Part shown: positions 45,055-57,129 of the stretch, one piece after another
Position numbering within the stretch: position 1 is the first letter of the stretch
Layout of the letters: every line of letters starts with the position of its first letter
Source: Favolaschia claudopus
Lineage: Eukaryota > Basidiomycota > Agaricomycetes > Agaricales > Mycenaceae
Length of the DNA stretch: 64,000 nucleotides
Assembly: GCA_037176885.1 (NCBI GenBank)
Contig: JAWWNJ010000021.1
Span: forward strand, 2,170,001-2,234,000
Direction of reading: 5' to 3'
Made by a program: the position numbers and the translations under genes
The notes under the pieces: model-generated
What the model was told of the DNA's origin: nothing
Databases searched by the model: none
Seen by the model: only the letters and a program-made list of their open reading frames with translations

Positions 45055-45249
45055 GAGGCTTTGCGGTAGCCACTGGTGGCTATTGGTGGCTAATTTTTCT
45101 TGGGACCGGATGACAGCCTCTGGGTGGATTAGCCACCATTTGTACGTCCTATTGACAGGATGCAGTGGTGGCTACCTTGAGCAGGAGGCTTAAAAAACTA
45201 TTGCACACGAGGAGCTACCGATAGCCACCGGTGGCTACCGCAAAGTCTC
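45055..45249. mobile_element. TA-MITE family A, copy 3 (complete)
   Basis: Flanked by TA (45053-45054, 45250-45251). Ends GAGGCTTTGCGGTAGCCAC and the complement of TAGCCACCGGTGGCT plus GAGACTTTGCGG. Its right two thirds are almost identical to copy 2 at 8.9 kb. Confidence 0.85.
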
Positions 45250-45332
45250 TAATACTGGGCGATGCTGGGCATAAAGTCGAAAAAGCTTTGAAAAACTTAG
45301 CTTTGAAAAGGCGCAGACCACCTCCCGGAATC

Positions 45333-45633
45333 GGGAACTTCTCCATTCCGAGGGTGATGGCAAAACGGTCCAGGTTCCCACGGTGGGTCATTGTTTTACC
45401 CTTCCCCAAGGGGGAATCCCTCGGCCGGGGAAAACGCGTTTTCGGCACCCAGAAAAGCCTCGGAATGACCGATTTTTCGGAATCGGGAACTTCTCCATTC
45501 CGAGGGTGATGGCAAAACGGTCCAGGTTCCCACGGTGGGTCATTGTTTTACCCTTCCCCAAGGGGGAATCCCTCGGCCGGGAAAACGCGTTTTCGGCACC
45601 CAGAAAAGCCTCGGAATGACCGATTTTTCCTTA
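45333..45633. repeat. Two head-to-tail 152-bp repeat units
   Basis: Units start gggaacttctccattccg at 45333 and 45485. Same family as 16631-16950 but 9 bases shorter per unit; the cggaatttg segment before the end is missing. Confidence 0.85.
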
Positions 45634-45964
45634 CCGGGATTGGCAAAGGTGATCCTCGTCATCACGTGCTCTCATCCTCTTTTCGTCTCGCCCGCCTCCA
45701 CCACTCGTGCTATTTGGCTCGGCGACTCCCTCCCCCTCCCCCGTCGACATTTCGTCTTCTTCATGACCTTAGTCTCGTCCCCCCGCTCCTAGTCTCCATC
45801 TCCGTCTGTCATAGCATTTTTTCGTTTTCTCTCTTTCCTTTTTTGGGTGCTTGCGCTGCCCTCTTCGTATTCTCCCCCACCTTCGGCTGGTCGACCTCGA
45901 TGCCTTCCCTCCGGCCTGGCAGGCTCATCAACACCAATGGACTCCAACTGATGGAAGAATTTTG

Positions 45965-46495
45965 ATGAAGCCGGAACATCGGTGCGTTTTACAGATTTGC
46001 TGGGGACACAACCGTTTGGGAGGCTGCTGGGATGGACGCCGCCGGTGCCCGCGACGCCATGTCTGCTCTCATTGCGGGAGCTTCCACCACACTGCACCCT
46101 TCTGCGCCCGTCGGACCTCGAAACCCCCGGAAGTAGCTCGGCCAATTTTGTCGCAGGAAAATCCCCCTGACGGCACGTTATCAAAGCCGGGTGAGCGAGG
46201 GGGAGATGATTCTGGCTCTCCTCGCTCGATTACGAGCAGGAAAGTCCCATCTCCTCCGCTAGTCACCCATACAAGCTTGTCTGACTGCTTCCCCTTCGAG
46301 CCTCCTCCTCGCCTGTTCCTCGGCGCCCACACGCCTCCTGCGCCTCTTCTACCACCCGATCTTCGACGTTGGCCGCGCCCCCGCGTCTCCCCCGCACCCT
46401 GCAGTATTTCGACCTCCGGATTTCCGAAAGTACGGATCCTCCCTTGTATTTCTTGTATTTCCCCTTTTATTATGTACGCCACTTCAAGACTTTGA
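45965..46495 (+). CDS. CCCH/zinc-knuckle protein, gag-like
   Basis: First in-frame ATG at 45965; the frame is open further left without ATG. Near the N-terminus CWGHNRLGGC, RRRCPRRHVC, SHCGSFHHTAPFC form a CCCH-like finger fused to a C-x2-C-x4-H-x4-C knuckle, an arrangement I associate with gag-like or recombinase-linked ORFs of basidiomycete retroelements. The rest is Pro/Arg/Ser-rich. The ~330 bases upstream (45634-45964) are CT-rich and otherwise featureless. No recombinase or reverse transcriptase follows on this strand. Confidence 0.45.
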   Translation: MKPEHRCVLQICWGHNRLGGCWDGRRRCPRRHVCSHCGSFHHTAPFCARRTSKPPEVARPILSQENPPDGTLSKPGERGGDDSGSPRSITSRKVPSPPLVTHTSLSDCFPFEPPPRLFLGAHTPPAPLLPPDLRRWPRPRVSPAPCSISTSGFPKVRILPCISCISPFIMYATSRL

Positions 46496-46564
46496 GCCTC
46501 ACATTGCCGTGTTAATCTGCAATGCTAACGGGTGCGCTGACATTCTTTAATCGAAACCCAAATC

Positions 46565-46788
46565 CACATGTTTATATCTATACAAGTAAGTATTAACTAC
46601 CAGGAGAATCAGTAAACTGTAGGGACTGTAAGTAAGGATTCACATACCTCAGTCGTGGAGGAAACGACTGAGGAATGTGACGGTGACACGATACTACATA
46701 AGGAGCGTGTGACGCATAACTCTACGGATAGCGAGTTGGAATATTAAGGAATGTAAGGTAAGTAAACGGAATAATAAATACTTCAACA
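46565..46788 (-). repeat. Copia 3' LTR (outer edge uncertain)
   Basis: On the minus strand GAGGGGGAG is followed by TGTTGAAGTATT, the usual polypurine tract and LTR start, right after the pol stop. The outer edge was not fixed; no 5' LTR is visible because the element is truncated on that side. Confidence 0.5.
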
Positions 46789-46795
46789 CTCCCCC

Positions 46796-49700
46796 TCAAC
46801 GAGCATCCGGTCGGGGAGCCATGCCCAACATCTTGACGAGAGTCTTGTGGCGTGGTGCCGACAATGGTTTCGTGAATAAGTCGGCAACATTCACTTCCGT
46901 AGGGACGTAAACATGCAGCGATGGAGGACTGCTTCACGGATCCACCAGATGGCAATGTGGACGTGCTTCGTTCGAGCGGTGACTTCATCAGTATTGACAA
47001 TCATCCGGATGGTGGAAGTATTGTCGATAGAAAGGGAAGTCGGTCCGGGAGGTAGTAAGAAACCAAGCTCGAACAAAAGAGAGCGGAGCCACATGATTTC
47101 ACGCCCGACATGTGTGCCAGCGTAGAGCTCGGCTTCGCCAGTCGAAAGAGCCGTGGAAGTTTGCTTCTTCGCTGACCAAGCGATTAAGCTGGATCCGATG
47201 AAGACAGCATACCCAGATATGGATCGGGCGTGATCCTTCGAGTTTGCGAAATCTGAATCGCTGAAAGCGTGAAGGGTAAGGTCTTCATTGCCGCCTAGAA
47301 CAAGGACAGAGTCGCGTGTGGTTTTGAGATATGCGAGGATCCGTTTAACGGCTTCCCAATGAGCTTCACCGGGGTTGGAGCTAAATTGCGATACGGCCTG
47401 GACTGCCTTCGTAATGTCTGGACGGCATTGAACAGCGGTATGCATAAGCGAACCAACGGCGTGCTGGTAGGGAACGTTGGCCATGCGCTGGAGTTCTTCC
47501 GAAGTCTGAGAAGATTGAGACTTGGAAAGCGGAGCGGCCGACGTGTTGACTGGCGAGTATACGGGCCGTGCATCCTCCATGCGATACCGAGCCACAATCG
47601 AGTCAATATAGAAGCGATGAGACAAGGAGATGGTGCGGTTCGCACGATCACGCAGGATTTCGAGGCCAAGAATGGATTTTGACTCTCCCAAGTCCCTGAT
47701 TCGGACATGCTCGGAAATCTGCTTCTTTAAAAGTTTGACCTCTGCAACAGAGGAGCAGAATAATCCAAGATCATCAACGTGGGCGCTGATGATGGAAATA
47801 GCCTTCTCCAGGCGATGAATAAAGACGCACGGATCAGCAATGCACACCCGGAAACCAATCTTGACCAAAATGGAACGTAACTTTTGGTACCAGAGAAGTG
47901 CGGCTTGCTTTAACCCGTAAATTCCCCTATTCAGGAGACAGACATAGTCCTCCTTTCCACGAACACGATGGCCCTGAGGCTGTCGCATGTAGACAGGTGG
48001 CTCGTCTGGATCCGTCTCGCTGTTGAGAAAGGCGGAGTCGACGTCCACAACGTGGAATTTCCAGTCCAGCTTTGCAGCTAGGGTTAGGAGGTAACGAAGC
48101 GACTCTGACTTCACAACAGGAGCAAAAGACATCGAAAAATCGATACCTGGGCGCTGGGGTGTACCCTGAGCACATAGACGAGCTTTGTACCGAGTGATGG
48201 CACCAGTACTGTCGTGCTTCAAGGCATAGACCCAGAGCGAACCAAGCGGAGTCACACCGGGAGGTGGTGGGACAAGTTCCCATGTACCCATCCTCGCAAT
48301 GCTATCAAGCTCGACTTCCATCGCGCTTTCCCACTCGGAACAATCGGGCGATTCCATCGCTTCCTTGTAGTTGCGAGGAACTTCGCCGGGACCAATGATA
48401 TGAGTGTACTCAAATTCGTCCCAGGATTCCGCGAAAGCAGAATCTTCCGGCGCACGGTCAGGGTCCTCTGGAGCTGGCGCTGCTGCTAACCCTGAATTAA
48501 GGTTTGCGGTGGCGGCCTTGAGCTCAGCGGCTTCCCGGATTCGGGTAGATGGGTCACGCGGAGGTGGTAGAGGACGAGGTTGACGAGGTGCCCGGGGTTT
48601 AGGTTGTGACACAACATCCGCAGGTCCAGCCGGAGCAGGAGGGGATGGTGCACGAGGAGGTACCGGATTGGCAGTAGGAGGCGTAGAAGTGGAGGAAGGA
48701 GGGCTGTAATCATCATCATTAGCTTCGCTTGAAGACGATTTGAGAGAAGAATATTTGTATGAGTGTATCTCCCCCTCAGCCCGAAATTCCCCACAATTTG
48801 AGTTGTCGTCAAATTTGATATGAGGCGACGACCCGAAGGTACGCTTTGAGGGGCGATAAACCTTCCAAGCCTTGCGATCATCCGGATACCCAACAAAAAT
48901 AACTGATTCGCCGCGATGGTCGAACTTTTTACGATTAGGATTGTCGTTATAGAGGTAAGCCCTGCAACCGAAACGGTGAAAAGACCTGTACTTCGGCTGT
49001 TTGCGGTTTGGGAAGCGGATGGAGAAAGGGGTACGAAGGTCGAGAGCGCTGTGTGGGTTACGGTTTTTGACATAGACCATGTAATTGCTGGCCTCAGCCC
49101 ACATGCTAAGCGGCAGGTCGGCGTCGATGAGGACGGTGCGAACGCGGTCAAAAATAGACCTAAACTGACGTTCGGCAACACCGTTCTGTTCAGGAGTACG
49201 TGGAGCGCTGGTTTTGAGCTGAATACCACGTGCCTCCAAGAACCGCTTCAGGTCTTCGTTGATAAATTCACCCCCATTATCGACGTGCCAGACCTTAAGC
49301 TTGCGACCTGTCTCACGCTCGACCATCTCCAACCACTCCTTGAATGCAGCTACTGCATCACTCTTGTGACGCAGGTAAAACATCCAAATCCAGCGAGAGC
49401 AGTCATCGGTGAAAGCGAGGGCATATTTCGATCCGTTCAGAGTACGGACTGGAGCAGTCCAAAGATCTGAATGAACGTGATCGAGAATATGTTCGGCATT
49501 TTCCTCTTCCGAAGGAGGAAAAGAGGCACGAGTCATCTTGCCCTCCATGCAAGATTGACATACCGGCGGCTCAGCATTGAGTTCCGCCGTAGATAGTTTC
49601 ACACCTGAAATGTGACCCTTCCGAACGAGAGCGCGCAGCGCAGGGTAGCCTAGATGCCCTAGACGCTGATGCAGCTCCTCAAGCTTTGAGGTCGGAGGTC

Positions 49701-50120
49701 GAGACGAGGTGGAAAAAGAATTCTCCGTCGACGAGGAGGAATCGAGGTGATAGAGGCGATCGCTGCCGAGAGAGGCGGTCAGAATAACCTTCTCGGACGA
49801 AATGAGGTTGCGGATGAGCTTGCCACTGTCACCCTTCTCAAAGGTAACACAGCGTCCACCGCCAAAGACGGTGTAACAGTCCGCCTGATCAAGCCGCGAC
49901 ACTGATATAAGCGTCGGCTGAGAGTCAGGGACATAACAGGTATCTTTCAACCTGAGTCGGACGTTACCACCCTTAGGATGGGACGCTAGTAGCTGTGCTT
50001 CACCGCGACCCTCGATTTTCCTCGAACCGTTGCCGAACCACCCATAAGAGGCTGTTTTTGAATCACAACTTGGTCCAAACAGTGGGGCAGATGCATGGAA
50101 AATGATTAATGTTTTTGCAT
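46796..50120 (-). pseudogene. Ty1/copia pol (integrase, reverse transcriptase, RNase H), 5'-truncated, one frameshift
   Basis: Minus strand. An open frame of more than 1000 codons; the part from 49950 starts at a non-ATG codon and the frame stays open upstream to about 50120, so the start is lost. In order: end of the protease region (SYGWFGNGSRKIEGRGEA), GAG_pre-integrase with HQRLGH and CQSC, integrase core HSDLW, HVDNGGEF, NGVAERQ (DDE), a Pro-rich linker, copia RT (KARLCAQG, YGLKQAALLW, SAHVDDLGLF) and RNase H (HAFSDSDFAN, TALSTGEAELYA). Near 46915 a shift separates HRCMF from VYVPTEVNVADLFTKPL, which ends at the 46796 stop directly before the polypurine tract. gag and the primer site are missing. 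Confidence 0.9.
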
Positions 50121-50149
50121 ATTCTGTTGAATTTGGGATATTTCCCTGC

Positions 50150-50263
50150 CTCTGTGCACTTTAATTGCCCATCTAACATCTTTCTGAGGGGAAAAGGCCG
50201 GGTTTGATTGGAATTTCCATAAAAGGTAAGAAAATTGATCTTGCCGCAACTGTAGCCAACGGC
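50150..50263. mobile_element. Right-arm fragment of the 13.3-kb TA-MITE family
   Basis: tggaatttccataaaagg, aattgatcttgccgcaact and gta match the right arm at 13608-13656. It lies at the truncated 5' side of the copia element. Confidence 0.65.
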
Positions 50264-51530
50264 TCAGAGGGGTTTTTCCAAAGCTGCATTTTGGACATCG
50301 TAGATGCACCCCATTACATAGCAATAACATCTAAACACTCTTCCTAACATTTTCTGAACACTCGTCAGCTATTTGACTGTCTGGACAACACCGCGGGCAA
50401 CGTGGCTCGTTAAATGATTATTAAAATTGAATTTATTTTTAAATTTTTCCCAGCGATGACAAAATCACTACTGAGACGGCCCAAGACGAGAGGTTATCAG
50501 TCGAATGGTAAGAGAGGGGTGTAAGAGTGCTCTGAAGGTCATTTGAAGCTCTGGCGCAATGGGCAGCGCGGAAATTAGAAAATTGTTCTGAGCTGGGCTC
50601 AAGTCGGCTTGAGCTTGATCCGAGCCACGTGGAGCCACCTTGGTAACGGCTGGCTCAGCTCGGCTTAAAATAGCTCGGCTCTATCAGCTCAGCCGAGCTG
50701 AGCCGAGCCGCGGCAACACTAACCTGGCAACATGAACTTCAGATTTAAGCCCACAAATACAACAATGGTAAAAATGTGATTTGTATGCCGGAGTACCGAC
50801 CACAAATTAACAAAATCAATATTGCGCTGTTGTTTGGGGCATAATTCGGCCGGATTCTTTTCACGCACATAATCTACTGTTGTGAACAAAGCTTTACTTA
50901 TGCCGGGCAATGACGTTCTGAAGGATGAACCACCAATCAAGTTTTTGAATTTCCACTCAGAACCATAGTCTCTCTATACAGACACTAACTGAGCAACATT
51001 GATATCATTTATTTTCATCACCTCGTCACAGCAGCTGTTTGCAAACTAATGGCACCATTAACAACACCTCGTCGAGAATCTGCCCCTCTGTACCGTGTAT
51101 GAAAAGGAGAACTATATTTTTCGCTTCCGTTAAGCAGCTTTGGGCAGGATCAAATCACCCGTGCACCATCAGTTGAAAAGGTGCGTCATCAGTTGCAATC
51201 AATCGGGATCAATCGGGATCAGGCTGGATCACTCGGAAGAACATCCTATCACTCGGAGCATGCCAATCTTGACGTGCGCACGTCAAGGGCAGTGACGCCA
51301 TCAAAACGCTCTCGATTATTGCTTTTCGGTGACGGCTCTGATAAAAGGGGGAGCAAGCTCCCCCAATTATATTTATGCCGCGTACCGTTTTACGATTCGC
51401 TTGTACCTTTAGTCCAAGCTGAAGATTGAAACCGTTTGATTTGAGGTTATGAATAGAAAGGGGCTGAGCATGAGACACAACAGCAGCATTGATCGCCCAC
51501 AGTGTTTCTGAATTCAAAACAAAAATCAAG
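50264..51530. other. Intergenic with a hAT-like terminus
   Basis: 50600-50725 is full of GCTCAGCTCGGCT palindromes and ends gccgcggcaacacta, the complement of a TAGTGTTGCCGCGG hAT-like end. No partner end was found. No gene recognised. Confidence 0.35.
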
Positions 51531-52084
51531 CTAAACAAGCGTCGGGACTCCGGCGCTGTTGACCATGATATTTGAAGAGGACTTTCGGCACGGCAAGGCG
51601 GGCGGCAACGTTGGTAAACGCAGGTAGCGGCTCAACTGCATCTGCTGGGGGTGTGCTCGGGGTAGTGCTCGCATCATGCGAGCCGTCGGCGCGCAGATCA
51701 TGCGGCGTTCAGAGGTGGAGCGGACGCCGGGAGGGGGGAGTGTGAAAGAGTGAAGAGTCGCACGAGCCGGTTGAGTGAATGAGCTGAGGTACAATGTGAA
51801 TATTGGGATTCAGAGTTGAAAGAAAGCAGATAACACACCTATCTGCCTAATTTTACCCAGTAAGTGGTAATCCTCAGATACGGCGGCGGTCGTCGATGAT
51901 GTTGCTGTTCCTCAATGCTGCGTGCCGGAGGTTGAAGGGCAAACATGAGACCAGCAGCGGTGGCGGCATGGATGGCGGAGGCTAGCTTGAGTGAAGAGTG
52001 TCTGGTTGGGTCAAGTAGACGGCAGGTTACTCCTCCACATTCGTTTCGGGCACCTTCGAGCAGACGCAGAGTCCGCGAGGGCAT
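51531..52084 (-). CDS. Hypothetical gene with pyrimidine-rich leader
   Basis: Minus strand, ATG at 52084 in a strong context (ggcagccatgcc) after a CT-rich leader. The frame reads MPSRTLRLLEGARNECGGV, CRLLDPTRHSSLKLASAIHA. A second open segment (to 51531) reads LSRYLRLPTLPPALPCRKSS and ends VNSAGVPTLV. An intron between them (GTAAAA...CTCAG) is plausible but the exact splices are unresolved. The N-terminus is basic and could be a mitochondrial presequence. Not recognised. Confidence 0.35.
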
Positions 52085-53073
52085 GGCTGCCGAGAGGATT
52101 ACGCTGCGGTGGAACGACGTGAGGGGCGAGAGCGAGGGTCTTGACAAAAACAGAAGACGTGAAGAGTAGGGAGCAGAGAGAGAGAACGAGAGTCAAACGA
52201 GAGTATGTACTACTAGTGATGCGTCCCCGAAACAGAGAGATAATCAGTGGCCTCGCTGCTTATCTTGAAATATGATTGGCTGTCCCATGTCCAAATGAGA
52301 CGCATACTCCGGTTGGACATGGGCCACGGAAATCGCCGTAGCACTTGGGACACATCAGCGATCAAAATTTTCGGGACCTCAAAATCGCTGGCTTCAACGC
52401 GTTCACGGGCGAAACTCCATGGTTGAATTGTCCAGTACGTCTCAATAAATCTCTCCTCTTTTCCCCCTTTTTTTCTCTTTTTTTCTTCTCTTTCTTTCGA
52501 TTTTTTCTCTTTCTCTCAACTGACATGGGACATGGGCCCCGACAAATGCAAGACTTTATATACGTTTGAACGACTATCTTCAAAAGAGTAAATAAAGTCT
52601 TGTTACGGGACGACTCCTCGGACTTCTTAGAGCCCAGTGCGTTGGCGGCGGGAGTCGGCCTCGACCGCTTGTCGCTGCTCAGACTAGCTCCGGCTCCGAC
52701 TCCACCACGGTCCACCGCTATGTATCTGCTCAAGCACTCGCTTGTGGCTCTTCGCTCGCTGTTCTTGATGGCTTATTCGAGCTGCCGATTTTTCTCTCCT
52801 CTTGATCACCTCCTCAAACCTGTTACCCCGCCGTGCACGCCTTGGGCATGCTGAGCTCCAAAATTTGCTCTTCCAGCGTTTTGCATTACAAATGATGTGT
52901 TTCACACAATGCGCATCTACGTACGTAGACATTCATACCAGTAGAGTAGTATTGAGTACATCGTTAGCAGTATTTTTGTGAGGACCTTCCACATAGTGTA
53001 CTTATTCACCGACATTCTCAGAACATTGGAACAACCAAGATTGCTCATCGAGCATCCAACTGGCAGCGGAATG
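52085..53073. other. Intergenic between the 52-kb gene and EAF3-like gene
   Basis: Pyrimidine-rich tracts at 52460-52520; tcccatgtcc and its complement repeat at 52280-52330 and 52520-52535. Open frames on both strands (52600-52932) have no domain. Confidence 0.25.
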
Positions 53074-53658
53074 TCAGACTCGAGCAAAACCGGTCTCGAT
53101 CACAAACCAGAGTAGTTCGTTCAGATACTCTTGAATGATTTCTGTTGATCCAGCGTCTAGTTCGGAGTATGCAACCAAGTGCGGAAGATATGCTATTTAT
53201 TGTCGGTAAAAGGTGAGTCCAAACTGCGTCATTTACATAGCTCGCTGAGCTCACCAATGAGTCGGAGGAGGTGCTCCGCGCCATATATTTGGCTCATCGC
53301 CCTCTCCTTGGCTATGTCTACTCCAACTACGTACTTGCCCCGTATGCTGCGGTATTGAGGCCTTTCCGCAGGATAGAGCAGAAGTGTGGGAAGAAAGGAG
53401 TCGAAATATGCGGTATGAACGAAAATCGAAAACGAAAACGCGGCTAGCTGATATTGATCAGGCGGCCTTCCAGGCCATCAAGTCCATCAATTGCCAGCAT
53501 TCAGAAACGAAAATGACCGGTTTCGACACGGCAAAGAAGCCGAAAGGACTGGAGCACTCGCCGGCGCGCGGCGCCGGGGACCCCGTGATTTTCTGTCAAA
53601 AAGCACGTTACTTTCTGTCAAAAGTCACGTCACTAACGTCACCTTGTGTTTTCATGTA

Positions 53659-54314
53659 CTGTAGCACTTTGTATGGGTGAAACTTGCAGCGGCTCGAGCA
53701 CGTTAATTGATCTCAACAACAACAACAATGGGTGAAACAGACCCTCGAGCGTGACTGGAAACGCTACGCATGGAAACCAAAAACGGCCTCAGCGTTATGC
53801 GTGACATCATAGAATTTTGCGGGCAAACACCGATAAAATCCATTTCCAAACGTTGAACGGTTTCTGGGCAATTTTTAGCTCTCGTTTATAGCCCTTTGTG
53901 ATTGCATTTCTCCTGTTACGGGCTCCGTAATACACCTTTTTTCTTTTTCATGAACACTGCGCCGTGGCGCACGCTCAGACACCTAAACCAGCGACGGGTC
54001 CACCACAAGCCCTCTTCGAGCGACTAGTTAAACTACCTCGGCCAGCTTCTGGTACACCTTCCCAGCACCTTGCCCGTGGTCTCCGATGCACAGTACCGGT
54101 TTTATCTTGACGAGAATTGTAGAGAGTGATTGAGTGCAGCGAGGAGGAGGAGGGTTATAGGCAGTAGATTCAGCTAGATTTTACAGCCACAAACATGATA
54201 ATTCGACATCTTTGTATGTCACGCAGTCCTCAGGGAAACCACCCGACCGTTAACCGTTGAAATGAAACAGGGCGGGCGTTATGCGTTACGTTTCACCCAT
54301 ACAAAGTGCTACAG
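53659..54314. mobile_element. TA-MITE family B, copy 2
   Basis: TA flanks (53657-53658, 54315-54316). Same ends as 35706-36335, with an extra ~50-bp segment after the left arm containing a second atgggtgaaac. Confidence 0.85.
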
Positions 54315-54318
54315 TATA

Positions 54319-54602
54319 GGATTTGAGAGAGAATAAGAGATCTGGCTCAACAGTCTTATGAGGACCTACACCTCCTACATGCATGCACTTGAAACTTGGA
54401 AAAATTTGCAGAACTGAGAGACTACTCAGTTCCCGATTGATGCAAAACGAAGGATTTGATGGGATTTGTGAAGTCTCCGATCAATTTGGGAACTAGTCCT
54501 CCGTTTCTCGCTGTGCATGGCCATGATTTGATTGGTGAGTCCTAAGGATGTATTTACACAAAACTGTTGAGCCAGATTTCTTATTCTCTCTCAAATACCG
54601 GA
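54319..54602. repeat. Inverted-repeat element with GAGAGAATAAGA arms
   Basis: TTTGAGAGAGAATAAGA and ATCTGGCTCAACAGT occur inverted at both ends, about 33 bp per arm. A half-copy with tctggctcaacag and gttgccccacgtgattt lies near 29385-29470. Confidence 0.6.
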
Positions 54603-54748
54603 CTACATCTTCTCAAAAAGGTGAAATCACGTGGGGCAACCGTTACCTTAGCACTGGCAGCAAGACAATCAATCATGACCGTGACCCTTGGCGTGATGAC
54701 ATCATAGAGCCGACCTTGTTCCGTGCCGACTTGGTGCCGACTACTTCA

Positions 54749-54918
54749 CTGTACCGCTCTGTATGACTGAAACCAATTTTGGACTGTTACAGGCTGAAAC
54801 GGCTGAAACGGCTTACAAATCACCCTTTTAAGGAAGGAGACTTACCATATATAGGTGATTTGTCAACAGAAACAGCCCTCCGTTACGCGTTACGTTTCAG
54901 TCATACAGAAGGCTACAG
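54749..54918. mobile_element. TA-type MITE family C, copy 2
   Basis: Inverted relative to copy 1. Flanked by CA on both sides; MULE copy 1 shows the unoccupied sequence gcttcattttcg at 29031-29042, so the insertion duplicated two bases. Confidence 0.85.
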
Positions 54919-55815
54919 CATTTTCGTTTCTGAACCTGCTGCCGACGGGCACCGCCGGCCATCTATCGGCCATTCTATACTCTATATAGTGGTTTTCGTT
55001 TTCGTTTCTAGTATATACTCCGAAATATGTCAGCAATTCTGAGATGACTGTCGCCGGTATGGTAGAGGGCCTTGAAGTTCTACACAATTGATCATCTTCA
55101 CCCCGTCGATTCATGGAATCGATGGCACTCACCCAAGGGAAGGTCTTGACTCCATCAAATAGCCAAAATTTGTTAGTAGTTTCTCCGCCGTCAACCGTTC
55201 TCGGAAGCGTGAACAGCTGTGGGAAGGGACGTGAAATGTCCACCGTATCAAATAAGTAGAGTAGAAAGTACGTACCTTTCCCTGGTTCAAAATTGTGTCT
55301 TCATCGTTCTTCAACTTGTACTTCAGTTGTTGGGGAAATCCAAGCTTCATAGTTGCTTGCTTAATGACGACATTGAACTGCACTCCCCTTCAGAACAGTC
55401 CACACCCAAATTTGGATAAAACACCTACCGCTAAGGCCCCTGGCCGGGTATCTCATTTGTCTCTCCAACATTCCTCGTTCCCAATTCAAGCTACTAGCCT
55501 CAACAAGGGCTACCGACATATTTGACAGTCTCTCGCGAATCCTGCCCCCACTGCTGTTATCACAGTCCCGCAGACTACTCTCCGGAACCCACTCATTCCA
55601 TCTTGCCAGTATTCAGATGCCAGTATGTTACATAATAGGAAAATGTTTACTGACGTGCGATCCAGGCCACAGTAAGAGACGAGGTAGTGGCGGCCACGTA
55701 TCGCAGTCAGTACATTTCGCTGGCTGATTTGCATCTTCAGGATATGAGCTGGGCGATACTGCGCCCCGTGACATGGACAAACTACGAGCATCCCTGGAGC
55801 ATATGTGAGCGACAT

Positions 55816-57129
55816 GGAGTAAAGCAAAAGTGAAGATGCAATAGAGCTTATTAGCAACCGGTGAAAAACGAAATTTTACGCACATCATCCAAAAACCACA
55901 AGTGGAGCAGCACTTTTTCACCGTTCCAAGAAAGGAAACAACGTGCCGATTCGTGCCGCATCGCTTGAGTTGCCTTTCTGAGCGACTTCTATCAGCGTAC
56001 ACGCTCACTACTCTACTCGCCGTCCTGCGAGCCTCTTGGAACGACGAGCAACAAGCTCTACCTTTCGCGGAAGCGTCCTACTTCGTCATGATCGCCACTC
56101 TGGAGCGGGGAACGGCCATGCGCCTGACCGCATCTCTCGATGACGTCTTCGAGGTTTTGCATGTTTGGAGCCTCCGTTTTTCACTGATCTCGCTTAGTTT
56201 TTCATGTATATTTTGAAAAGCACCGGCTGCTAATAAGCTCTAATGTCGGTATTTTCCTCTCACCAGCAGTTACACTCCATTCATTCCAAGAATCTTCTCT
56301 TGAAGCGATGTCACCAACTTGATGGGAGTCTGGTGTCCGATAAAAAGTGGAGCATGTAGAAAGGTGGTCCAAGGACGTCATATGAGCACGAGGTGGAGAG
56401 ACTCAGGACACCAGAAATCCAGTTGACTTTAACTTGCTCTGGACTTGGTCAGCTTGTCTCGAAAATAAAATATTGTGATCAGATCGACGGTTGATTGACA
56501 GCGGAATTAAAACATTTACACACCATATGATCGCCGTGAAAATCTACATCATTTCTAGAAGTTCGAGGCTTTGGGCTGGAGCCTGGACCACCTATGCGGA
56601 TGCCGTCTCGAGACTCTCGTCGCCACCCTGGAAAGATTCACCAGGAAGCGTTTGATTGTCAGCGGGCTGATTTATCTAGGCTCGAGACCAGCCGTTAGTG
56701 GGAGTAATGACGAGCGAGCAGGTATTACTTACCAGAACGGCTGGAAAGGGCTGGAAGCACTTAGGCGTAGATTGATAGATGGCAAATTCAAACTCCGACT
56801 ATACCTTATTAGGAAGTATCTCCGAGCTCAAGTTGCTCAGTTTTTGTTTTCTTCCACTCAAATGCTGTCTGGAACTGTCGGAAACCATTTCTATTCTCCA
56901 GTGGAAAGTTTCCGGGCCAAGATTACCTGAAAATACTATCATTGTGAAGGTTTCTACAGTGGCCGCCATTAAAACTGCACCAAGCGGTTCTGGGGCATTC
57001 AGTGTGTCTTTTGACGCAAACAAAGTTCTGGACATGGAATACGGGTGAAACGACTTTTTTAGGCAACTTACCCCACGACCATATATAGTAATTCGATTGT
57101 AATGAATTTTTTAAGGGATTTATTAACAG
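55816..57129. other. Region upstream of EAF3, no supported gene
   Basis: Presumed promoter of the EAF3-like gene and overlapping frames. A plus frame 56779-57048 ends with ENTIIVKVSTVAAIKTAPSG, beta-rich in look, but no family is recognised. Confidence 0.25.

Larger units (their letters stand above)
53411..55020. mobile_element. MULE-like element, copy 2, inside EAF3 exon 4
   Basis: Exact 9-bp duplication CGAAATATG at 53402-53410 and 55021-55029. Ends match copy 1 (CGGTATGAACGAAAATCG; GAGTATATACTAGAAACG inverted). About 130 bases on the left and about 190 on the right align with copy 1; the middle differs and has received two TA-type MITEs and a third inverted-repeat element. Confidence 0.85.
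53074..55815 (-). pseudogene. EAF3: EAF3/MRG15-type chromatin protein gene split by a MULE
   Basis: Minus strand, ATG at 55815. Exon 1 (55815-55655) and exon 2 (55601-55425) encode a chromodomain: TYAPGMLVVC, YRPAHILK, RHYLVSYCG, then, across a GTCAGT...CAAG intron, WNEWVPESSL. Exon 3 (55387-55276) starts the MRG domain (MKLGFPQQLKYKLKNDEDTI). Exon 4 (from 55216) has TIPATVISELLTYF, then a 1610-bp insert, then SFLPTLLLYPAERPQY and MSQIYGAEHLLRLI; exon 5 (53192-53074) reads YLPHLVAYSELD to the stop. Exon lengths 161, 177, 112, 343 (insert and one duplicate removed) and 119 fit in phase: 303 aa. EAF3/MRG15 recruits NuA4 acetyltransferase and Rpd3S deacetylase to methylated H3K36. Homology is secure; activity is unlikely with the insert. 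Confidence 0.85.
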
